Origin: Thiotrichales bacterium
GTDB lineage: Bacteria > Pseudomonadota > Gammaproteobacteria > J044
Length of the DNA: 6,983 nt
Direction of reading: 5' to 3'
Assembly: GCA_024762895.1 (NCBI GenBank)
Contig: JANTGN010000139.1
Location: 1 to 6,983 of the forward strand
The number at the start of each line of letters is the position of its first letter. The stretch's first letter is position 1. The notes beneath the pieces were generated by a model. That model did not search any database. It saw only the letters and a list, made by a program, of their open reading frames with translations, and had not been told where the DNA came from. A program made the translations under genes and the position numbers. Below, in pieces: positions 1 through 5,811 of the stretch.

Positions 1-1035
1 CGGTAATTCCAGCAACTCTGCAACGGCTGCCAGGTTTTCACCAGACAACTGCGCTGATATTTGCACGTTGTCGTTGAAGACCATCGCCTCACTGGAGACA
101 TCGATACCCAGAACCAGGGTCCCAAGCTTCCCCTTGAGCTTGCCAGACAGTCCATCACCGACTGGTGATATCAGCATTTGGGCCTCGAATGGGCCATGAG
201 CGATAGCGGGGGCTCCTATTGCCTGAGTAATCTGTTGAATATCCGGGCCACTGATACTCAAATCGATCCGTGGTCTGTAGGGGGCTACGAGTTCATCTAT
301 GCTTCCCCTACTGTTTAGACTGGCATCTCCCAGTGTGCCATTAAACTGATAGGAAACCCGCCCGAGATTAAGGGCATCAGCGATCTTGCCCAGTCTGCCT
401 TTAAGGGTCAGAGGAAGCCCGGCAAACTGGCCAGAGGCATCGAGTACAACTTCATCATTCGGTGTCTGTGCGCCGGTAACAGTATCTACCTGAAAGACCA
501 ACGGGCGTTCCTGCCCTGGTTTAATCAGTTTTAGTAGTGACTGGTTTATCGCTAGTTGCTCTATCTGTATTGGTAAACGCCTGGTCCCACCCGACTTATG
601 ACTGGGGGCCTCACTTGCCTTAATGTCAAATGACCAGTTCTGCCCTCCCTCCAGATTTTCCTCAAGGGCCACATCGACACCTGCCAGTTCCAGACGATGA
701 ATCACTAAGGTATCACCCATAGCTGAGAACAGATCAAACTCCAGCAGGAACGACTCAAGTTGCAACAGGTCTTCGGACTCTGCCCATTGGGGATTCGCTA
801 TGCGAACCGAAGTCGCTTCGACAATAATCCTGCGCCCAAGGCCCAGGTGAAAGTCACCCTGAATTACAAACTCACGCCCCAGGGCTTGCGTAACTGTTGA
901 AGTCAGTTTCTCACGCCACCAGTCATCTGATCGCGTCCCGATAAAGAGGACGACCATAACTATCAGCAGTACCAGCACTCCGAGTACGGAACTCACCCAG
1001 AACATGGGCTTCCTGAACATTGCTGCACTAGTCAT
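1..1035 (-). CDS. AsmA-family protein, N-terminal part (truncated by window edge)
   Basis: The frame is open for 345 codons and runs off the left edge, so the C-terminus is missing. The protein has an RK-containing N-terminus and one strong hydrophobic segment at about residues 12-33. A large predicted periplasmic region rich in beta strands follows. The AsmA signature is clear: a segment around 58-84 ending in 'RIANPQW' (78-84), then LESFLLEFDLFSAMGD, and 'EGGQNWSF' at 129-136, matching the usual NP.W and DG.NW motifs of the family. AsmA proteins are inner-membrane-anchored proteins linked to outer-membrane biogenesis and lipid transport; the exact role here is unknown. Start choice is uncertain. 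The ATG at 1035 has no clear ribosome site, whereas the in-frame ATG at 1005 is preceded by AGGAAGCCC but would lose the basic N-terminal residues. It lies 146 bases after mtfA, and a candidate promoter sits in that gap. Confidence 0.85.
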   Translation of the reverse strand, partial: MTSAAMFRKPMFWVSSVLGVLVLLIVMVVLFIGTRSDDWWREKLTSTVTQALGREFVIQGDFHLGLGRRIIVEATSVRIANPQWAESEDLLQLESFLLEFDLFSAMGDTLVIHRLELAGVDVALEENLEGGQNWSFDIKASEAPSHKSGGTRRLPIQIEQLAINQSLLKLIKPGQERPLVFQVDTVTGAQTPNDEVVLDASGQFAGLPLTLKGRLGKIADALNLGRVSYQFNGTLGDASLNSRGSIDELVAPYRPRIDLSISGPDIQQITQAIGAPAIAHGPFEAQMLISPVGDGLSGKLKGKLGTLVLGIDVSSEAMVFNDNVQISAQLSGENLAAVAELLELP

Positions 1036-1092
1036 GGGAATTCACGGATCAATTGATCTGGCCTGATAAGTTCGATGCCAAGAATACCTGTA

Positions 1093-1121
1093 ATTATAGT
1101 ATACCGGGCATTGGGAACTAA
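1093..1121 (-). promoter_or_regulatory. Candidate sigma70-type promoter for the AsmA-family gene
   Basis: Read on the minus strand, a perfect TATAAT (1093-1098) lies 17 bases downstream of TTAGTT (1116-1121), a weak -35 match. Transcription would start near 1086, about 50 bases before the ATG at 1035. The -10 and its spacing are convincing, but the -35 is poor. The site implies that the gene need not depend on read-through from mtfA. Confidence 0.35.
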
Positions 1122-1181
1122 GGTTTACAACCCCCAGGCCAACTTCCATAACTATCTACAAAGTTTAGTAACATTGTGAAT

Positions 1182-1955
1182 TCAGTACCGACTCAGTGGA
1201 TCTTGTCGATAGAAATTACTGAGTTGTTGATAGACCTGAGGGAATGAAGCATTGAGAATATGCGGCGCTACAAAAAAGTATTCCGATGTCACAGAGAAAA
1301 ATTCGCCAGGGCTTTCTGCAGCATAGGGATCGATAAGCAGGTCGGCACCTGATTCACCCTGGTACTGAATTCGCTCAAAGGCCTGTGTAAATATATTGGT
1401 CCATTGCCGACGATCCATAGCTGCATGCAGTGGCGGCATGCCGTTGGCTTCACCATTGAGCATATCAAGTTTATGAGATAACTCATGAATAATGACATTA
1501 GCCCCTGCCTCAGGGGCTGAATGATCAGGACAGGCATCTTGCCAGGAAAAGATAACGGGGCCTCTATCCCAGGCCTCCCCCTCGAGAACCCGTCGACGCT
1601 GGTGAACCACTCCGGCCGCGTCGATCTCCTCATGTTGAACGATAAAGGTGTCTGGATAAATAATAACCTCATGCCACCCATCGTAGTAATCCAGGTCCAG
1701 GTTAAGGATTGGCAGGCAGGCCTGAGCAGCCACCTGCACACGCATCGTTTCAGTCACCTCCATGCCCCTGGCGCCATTTATGGCCTTTTCATAAAGAAAC
1801 AGGCTTGATAATTCGCGTAATCGATTAAGCTCCGCATTCGTCAAGCCTCGAAGAACCGGTAGCGGATCAATACTTGACTGCCATACATCAAATGGTATTC
1901 GTTTTTTCCTTAGGTAGTAAGCGCGCCGTATACGGCGTAGCCAGCGGAAGACCAT
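1182..1955 (-). CDS. mtfA: MtfA-like zinc metallopeptidase
   Basis: The 257-residue protein is close to the usual MtfA length of about 265. It carries the zinc-binding HExxH as 'IIHELSHKLD' (HELSH at about residues 157-161). The C-terminal block 'DPYAAESPGEFFSVTSEYFF' closely resembles E. coli MtfA, where the Glu in the matching position (E218 here) is the likely third zinc ligand. The region 'YYDGWHEVIIYPDTFIV' and the end 'FYRQDPLSRY' also fit. MtfA (peptidase family M90) is a cytosolic peptidase that in E. coli binds the glucose repressor Mlc; its substrate here is unknown. I chose the ATG at 1955, with AGGA ten bases upstream. A TTG two codons earlier (1961) is an alternative. The N-terminus is strikingly basic ('RWLRRIRRAYYLRKKR'). 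It starts 37 bases after fccB with no promoter visible between, so it is probably the third gene of the fcc operon. Confidence 0.9.
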   Translation of the reverse strand: MVFRWLRRIRRAYYLRKKRIPFDVWQSSIDPLPVLRGLTNAELNRLRELSSLFLYEKAINGARGMEVTETMRVQVAAQACLPILNLDLDYYDGWHEVIIYPDTFIVQHEEIDAAGVVHQRRRVLEGEAWDRGPVIFSWQDACPDHSAPEAGANVIIHELSHKLDMLNGEANGMPPLHAAMDRRQWTNIFTQAFERIQYQGESGADLLIDPYAAESPGEFFSVTSEYFFVAPHILNASFPQVYQQLSNFYRQDPLSRY

Positions 1956-1992
1956 GACCAATACGTCCTGTTTATTAAAGCTGTAGATTCAG

Positions 1993-3357
1993 CTAGGTAT
2001 AGAACATATCTTTGAACATGCCTTCGGCCCAGGCTAACCCTGCCTGACCACTCTTCACACTCCAGACATCAACCAGATGGACGCGATCAAAACCAAAGGT
2101 CTTTCGCTCTTTATCGTACTTGTAGTAGGTAATGATATTCATGGCCTCCAGCGGATCTATCTTGACGCCAGAGAAACACATGGTCTGAGGGCTACGCCAC
2201 TCTAGCCGTTCGCCTTTTCTATGAGCCGCGATGACCTCGGCAATAAACTTCCCTTCTGAATTGGCCGTATGCCCGCTTTTTGAAAATGGTTGTGAACGCG
2301 CATCTCCAGTTACGTAGACATGTTCGTCCCCAACCAGATGATTCATGAAGGGATCGATATGCGCTTCCTTCTGCAGACTCTGTGGATCCACCAGCCCCAT
2401 GTGTTCGATCAGCCGAGAGGCCCTGACCGGTGCATAGATCGAGGCATCGTCAAAGGTATAACTATCAAACTCAGACTCAACCTCCCTGCTATCCAGATTG
2501 ATCGACTGGATATCGACACTCGGCTCATACTGGATAATATCTGGGTACAACTGCTCGAAGGCATTCTGGAAGCCATCCTTCTTGATCTTGATCTCGGCAT
2601 TATGATCCAGCAACAGGACCTTCCCCTTGACGCCGTTACGCTTGAAGATTGCAGCGGCCATACAGGCCCGCTCGTATGGTGCTGCAGTACAGCGATAGTT
2701 TCCGGCAGGAACAGTTAGTAAGAAGGTGCCCCCCCTGAAGTTCTCGAGCTTATTTTTGAGTGTCAGGTATTCCGAGGCATTCACAAATCCACCTGGATAG
2801 TTATTGCGGATATAATATTCCGCCTCGATGTCCTCTACACCAATCCGCTGGTAGTCATAATCTATCCCTGGGGCAAGGACCAGGTATTCATAATCTATAT
2901 AACCCTGCTCGGTATAAAGCTTGCGCGATTCACGATCCAGATCAACCACCGTGGCATTAAAGAATATATAACCATTATTTCGAGCGGCATCCAGAAAACT
3001 ATGGGTCAGAAAATCCATATTGATCTGGTCAGCCAGCCAGAGGTTACTCATAGGACATGATACAAACAGGGCATTACGGTCAATCAGGACGACATCCAGG
3101 TCTTTATCAAACTTCTTAAGATATTTAGCCACCGTCAGTCCGGACCAGCCTCCGCCCACCACTACGACTCTAGGGCCTTTCGCTTTTGGCAGGGGGGCAG
3201 GAACGAGCGTGTTACCCGCAATGACAGGTGCGGTCCTCTTCTGTTCTTCAGCCAGGACACCTGCCGAAGTACCTGCAGCCAGTATGGCGGTTCCACTGGC
3301 CTGAAGAAATGCACGTCTACTGATTTTATAGGTCATAGGGTTTACTCTTGTATTCAC
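1993..3357 (-). CDS. fccB: Flavocytochrome c sulfide dehydrogenase-type flavoprotein subunit
   Basis: Predicted periplasmic FAD protein of 454 residues that would oxidise sulfide and hand electrons to the cytochrome encoded upstream. A twin-arginine signal is visible ('KISRRAFLQASG', 11-22) with likely cleavage after 'GVLA' near residue 36. The FAD-binding Rossmann motif is 'VVVVGGGWSG' (64-73). The two cysteines expected to form the redox-active disulfide next to FAD in this family are present: C223 in 'YRCTAAPYERA' and C394 in 'TMCFSG'. Their 171-residue spacing is similar to that of the Allochromatium enzyme. 'YVTGDARSQP' (348-357) is the second FAD-contact region. The GTG start at 3357 overlaps the fccA stop (TAGTG) and has AAGGA six bases upstream, suggesting translational coupling. 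An ATG at 3336 (447 residues) also keeps the Tat signal. Substrate assignment is by family; a SoxF-like or other sulfur-compound role is possible. Confidence 0.87.
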   Translation of the reverse strand: MNTRVNPMTYKISRRAFLQASGTAILAAGTSAGVLAEEQKRTAPVIAGNTLVPAPLPKAKGPRVVVVGGGWSGLTVAKYLKKFDKDLDVVLIDRNALFVSCPMSNLWLADQINMDFLTHSFLDAARNNGYIFFNATVVDLDRESRKLYTEQGYIDYEYLVLAPGIDYDYQRIGVEDIEAEYYIRNNYPGGFVNASEYLTLKNKLENFRGGTFLLTVPAGNYRCTAAPYERACMAAAIFKRNGVKGKVLLLDHNAEIKIKKDGFQNAFEQLYPDIIQYEPSVDIQSINLDSREVESEFDSYTFDDASIYAPVRASRLIEHMGLVDPQSLQKEAHIDPFMNHLVGDEHVYVTGDARSQPFSKSGHTANSEGKFIAEVIAAHRKGERLEWRSPQTMCFSGVKIDPLEAMNIITYYKYDKERKTFGFDRVHLVDVWSVKSGQAGLAWAEGMFKDMFYT

Positions 3358-4049
3358 TACTGATCCTTGAACGGCGCCAGGTCTTTATCCGGCACCGGTA
3401 GATAAGAGACATAATTAATCACGAGTTCCAGATCTTCTCTGGACAGGTTTTTAACCACTGCCAGCATGGCCGGGTCAACCTTTCTCAGGCCTTTCTGTAC
3501 CATCCGTGCCTGCCTCAACACATAGGCATAGTGCTGCCCCTGTAGGCGAGGATAATACTGCTTGTTATTTCCCTCGCCCGTCTTACCATGACAGCTTACA
3601 CAGTTCTTTTTATAGATCTTCTTACCCTTTTCATATTCCTTGGTGAAATTAGGCCAGGGCCCCTTATTGTGTTCAGGCGTCATGGGTAATGTTGCGATAT
3701 AGGCCACGACATCGGCCAGATCCTGATAGTTACCCAGGGTGCGTTCCTGGACAAAGGGATACATGAGGGGGTTATCACGTTCACCAGAACGAATTTCGAG
3801 AATCTGCTTAATGAGTACATTTTGGTGTTGCCCAGCCAGCTGGGGGTAAGTTCCATCTTTGTCTCCCCAGCCATCAGGCAGATGGCAGGAGGCACAGATC
3901 TCATAGACCAGCTTTCCGTTTTCCAGGTTCGGCTGAAACCTTAGTTCAATGGTGATCTCATCTGCATGACTGAAAGTAGTCACCACCAGGAAGAATATGC
4001 CCAGGATAACGTGTAAAAAGCCTAACCATCGTCTGTAATTCATGCTCAT
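3357..4049 (-). CDS. fccA: Diheme c-type cytochrome, FCSD cytochrome subunit (cytochrome c4-like)
   Basis: The 230-residue exported protein has two c-type heme sites, CASCH at residues 52-56 and CVSCH at 150-154, one in each half. Candidate axial methionines are M96 ('NPLMYPF') and M195 ('DPAMLAVV'), which would make both hemes His/Met-ligated as in cytochrome c4 and FccA. A hydrophobic signal peptide precedes a likely cleavage after 'TFSHA' (residue 29). In flavocytochrome c the diheme subunit accepts electrons from the flavoprotein and passes them to soluble cytochromes; the one-base overlap with fccB supports a complex. The start is a choice. The frame extends to a TTG at 4109, but this would bury the signal peptide behind 20 polar residues. 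ATG at 4049 or ATG at 4043 (GAG eight bases upstream) both give a normal signal. A generic cytochrome c4 is the alternative naming. Confidence 0.85.
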   Translation of the reverse strand: MSMNYRRWLGFLHVILGIFFLVVTTFSHADEITIELRFQPNLENGKLVYEICASCHLPDGWGDKDGTYPQLAGQHQNVLIKQILEIRSGERDNPLMYPFVQERTLGNYQDLADVVAYIATLPMTPEHNKGPWPNFTKEYEKGKKIYKKNCVSCHGKTGEGNNKQYYPRLQGQHYAYVLRQARMVQKGLRKVDPAMLAVVKNLSREDLELVINYVSYLPVPDKDLAPFKDQ

Positions 4050-4066
4050 AGCTCGCCGTTCAAAAC

Positions 4067-4109
4067 TTGAATCCTTATGATCATACGCCTCGACAGGAAA
4101 ATGATTCAA
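4067..4109 (-). repeat. Inverted repeat in the fccA leader
   Basis: TTGAATC (4067-4073) and GATTCAA (4103-4109) are perfect seven-base inverted arms separated by 29 bases, extended by one possible G-U pair. They lie inside the predicted 5' leader of fccA. They could fold as a hairpin just upstream of the translation start or serve as a spaced protein site. The arms are short and the loop is long, so chance is possible. Confidence 0.3.
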
Positions 4110-4120
4110 ATACTGGCTGA

Positions 4121-4161
4121 ATAATCCTGCCCTCTTGTCGGGGGTACTTGACCTAAATCAA
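4121..4161 (-). promoter_or_regulatory. FNR/ANR-type box and -10 element driving fccAB(-mtfA)
   Basis: The box at 4148-4161 reads TTGATTTAGGTCAA on the minus strand and differs from the FNR consensus TTGATNNNNATCAA at one position. A -10-like GATTAT (4121-4126, four of six matches) lies 21 bases downstream. This puts the box centre about 40.5-41.5 bases before a start near 4114, the spacing of class II FNR-activated promoters in which the regulator replaces the -35. The untranslated leader to the ATG at 4049 would be about 65 bases. Binding by an FNR, ANR or DNR homologue is inferred; no such regulator gene is in the window. Confidence 0.65.
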
Positions 4162-4477
4162 CAACAGGTGCGTTTAGAGTGAGATGGCAAAGGGCGGGAT
4201 AATATTCCTGCCATGAGCACGATGACTGCCGATCGCCAGTCAGAAAGAACCGTCCCTACCAGCCACCCACCGGCCTTGGCCATGGAGTAAAACCCCAGGT
4301 TTGCTAAAACGCATATAAAAAACAATATCACGCTGAACCATAAGACAGGATTTAATTGCCAGCGCAGTTAGCCAGGGACTGTCCCAGCATCTGATACATC
4401 AGGATCTGATCGGCCTGATAGGGCGGTTTATCTTCCACACCTTCCATCAGCGTTTCCAGGACCTCAGCATGAATACA
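4158..4477 (-). pseudogene. Possible decayed small membrane-protein gene or pair of small ORFs
   Basis: No intact gene is convincing here, but two adjacent frames look coding-like. The first (4352-4447, ATG at 4447, 31 residues) contains 'EDKPPYQADQILMYQMLGQ' and stays in frame with the preceding transporter across its stop codon. The second (4158-4367, 69 codons open, no good start) encodes two hydrophobic stretches, 'VLWFSVILFFICVLANLGF' and 'SAVIVLMAGIL'. They overlap at 4352-4367, where restoring a single lost base would join them as '...QSLAN-x-RWQLNPVLW...', giving roughly 97 residues with a polar N-terminus and two membrane segments. The second frame ends inside the FNR box. Family not recognised. 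It may also be non-coding chance. Confidence 0.25.
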
Positions 4478-5083
4478 CTATGAAATATGATTGTAGGCCA
4501 CGCGGGACTCTCTCAATATCCGCACCCCACCGTAAACCACCACACTAGCCACCAGCAGACCTATGACCAGATCCGGATAGCGGGAGCCCGTCCAGCTTAC
4601 CAGGGCCCCGGCCACGATTACGCCCAGATTGGCAATGACATCGTTTTTTGAAAAGACCCAGCTGGCCCGCATGTGGACCTCGCCCTCCCGATGGGCGGAT
4701 ATCAGGTACACACAGGTGATATTCGCCACCAGGGCCAGGAGCCCCACCCCTATCATCAGCATAGAGACCGGTTCACTGCCCATAATAAATCGGTGACTAA
4801 TATCCAGTATGACGAGCAGCCCCAGTCCAATCTGAAACCACCCACTGATCCATGCGGCATGCGCCTTGACCATGGCAGCCCGGCCAACGGCATAAAGCCC
4901 TATGGCATAGACCATGGCATCGGCCAGCATATCCATGGCATCGGCAATGAGGGCCGTTGACTGAGCCCACCAGCCAGCTGACAGTTCAAGCAGGAACATA
5001 AACCCATTAATGATAAGGAGCTGGATCAGCACCTTTCGTTCAGAACGATCCTTGATCTCTATCTCGCAGCCGCAGTCCGACAT
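4478..5083 (-). CDS. Short CDF-type cation transporter lacking the cytoplasmic C-terminal domain
   Basis: The 201-residue inner-membrane protein has about six hydrophobic segments and belongs to the cation diffusion facilitator superfamily. Such proteins usually export Zn, Fe, Mn, Co or Cd by proton antiport. It starts 'MSDCGCEIEIKD', with two cysteines that could bind metal. The TM2 motif is 'IADAMDMLADAMVY' with D51 and D55 in DxxxD spacing. In TM5 'WVFSKNDVIANLG' keeps D148, but the position of the usual His four residues earlier is F144, so the transport site is non-canonical. The normal CTD of about 90 residues is absent and the protein ends soon after 'VRILRESR'. Length and N-terminus fit a group of short CDF-like proteins in Proteobacteria. 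Its ribosome site is weak. It lies 39 bases after the FHA gene, so the two are probably co-transcribed. The metal cannot be predicted. Confidence 0.85.
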   Translation of the reverse strand: MSDCGCEIEIKDRSERKVLIQLLIINGFMFLLELSAGWWAQSTALIADAMDMLADAMVYAIGLYAVGRAAMVKAHAAWISGWFQIGLGLLVILDISHRFIMGSEPVSMLMIGVGLLALVANITCVYLISAHREGEVHMRASWVFSKNDVIANLGVIVAGALVSWTGSRYPDLVIGLLVASVVVYGGVRILRESRVAYNHIS

Positions 5084-5122
5084 CTGGATCTATAAGGGAC
5101 GGGCAGACATAGAGAAGGCCGC

Positions 5123-5476
5123 TTAATCTTCGGGCAGGATATAAGCCGTGCTCTCATGGCTGGGCTGGTTCTCATCGAGAAACTTAAAGGTCTTCCAGCC
5201 AATCTTAATGGTGTCATCATGATTGAGATGATGCTGCTTAATTCGCTCACCATTGACCTTGGTTCCATTGGTGCTCCCCAGATCCCTGAGCAGGTAGTCC
5301 CTGAAGGCGCCCAGCGCGGGATCCTGCTGAACCACGATCTCAGCATGCTGGCTACTGACAGAGGCATCATCAATATAGATATCATTTTCCGGGGTACGGC
5401 CAATCCGAATCGTACCTTCCTCAACCCTGAAAGCCTGAGTCGCCACATCGTCTACCATGAGTACCAGTTTTGCCAT
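5123..5476 (-). CDS. Small stand-alone FHA-domain protein
   Basis: The 117-residue protein is almost entirely one forkhead-associated domain, a phosphothreonine-peptide binding module. The conserved motifs are in order: 'IRIGRTPENDIYIDD' (GR at 26-27, N31), 'SSQHAEI' (S41, H44), and 'LGSTNGTKVNG' (66-76). No transmembrane segment or second domain is seen, so it is probably a cytosolic adaptor reading Ser/Thr kinase output; no kinase is in the window. The ATG at 5476 has GGGA eight bases upstream and begins right at the domain (MAKLVLMVDD). An in-frame ATG at 5542 would add 22 residues that do not resemble the domain and has a weaker site. The cation transporter follows 39 bases later, hinting at an operon. 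The partner is unknown. Confidence 0.9.
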   Translation of the reverse strand: MAKLVLMVDDVATQAFRVEEGTIRIGRTPENDIYIDDASVSSQHAEIVVQQDPALGAFRDYLLRDLGSTNGTKVNGERIKQHHLNHDDTIKIGWKTFKFLDENQPSHESTAYILPED

Positions 5477-5811
5477 TTCGTGTTTCCCAGCTTTACCAAT
5501 GAGGACATGAACATGCCCTGCAATCAATTCCCTGTAGAACATACCAAGGACCTAAGTCAGTAGTAAAATAGCAGGTTCGACATGGCAAGTGAACCGCTGC
5601 TCGATGGAATTCAGTCCAGGACGGACCATGCTGACATGTTCATCCAGAAACCTTCAGTGCAAGCTCATAAATATAACTAAAACCGCCTCAGAACCACCTG
5701 AATCTGATACACTTCACAGCAATAAATATTCAATAAAACATACTATTAAGCGCTGACCGGAAAATAACAGGGGCATCACTGACCCACTATACGGATAGGC
5801 TGATCAATAGC
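5477..5811. other. Divergent intergenic region between FHA gene and sensor gene
   Basis: About 335 bases separate the two divergent starts. No convincing gene is present on either strand. The right half is AT-rich. On the plus strand an extended -10 (TGATACACT, hexamer 5708-5713) is a possible promoter for the sensor, with a leader of about 90 bases, but it has no good -35. On the minus strand TTGCCA (5582-5587) followed after 17 bases by TACTAC is a weak candidate for the FHA gene. No clear operator or strong repeat was found. Confidence 0.4.

Noticed and set aside
1047..1058. Perfect 12-base palindrome GATCAATTGATC just upstream of the AsmA-family gene
   Set aside because: A single short palindrome with no matching second copy; its half-sites are in the opposite order to an FNR box, so no regulator can be named.
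2320..2718. 132-residue plus-strand ORF opposite fccB
   Set aside because: Antisense to a well-supported flavoprotein gene, with no family features of its own.
4396..4418. ATCAGG...CCTGAT inverted repeat as a terminator for the transporter gene
   Set aside because: Stem of only six pairs with a ten-base loop and no T-run after it, and it lies within a coding-like frame.
5059..5448. 129-residue minus-strand ORF overlapping the FHA gene in another frame
   Set aside because: Arg/Ser-rich out-of-frame shadow; the FHA motifs are in the other frame.
5582..5680. Small plus-strand ORF (32 residues) preceded by AGG six bases upstream
   Set aside because: Very short, no recognisable motif, composition not distinctive, and it lies in a divergent intergenic region where chance ORFs are expected.
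5629..5757. Roughly 42-residue plus-strand ORF in the same intergenic region
   Set aside because: No ribosome site, AT-driven composition, overlaps the ORF above in another frame.
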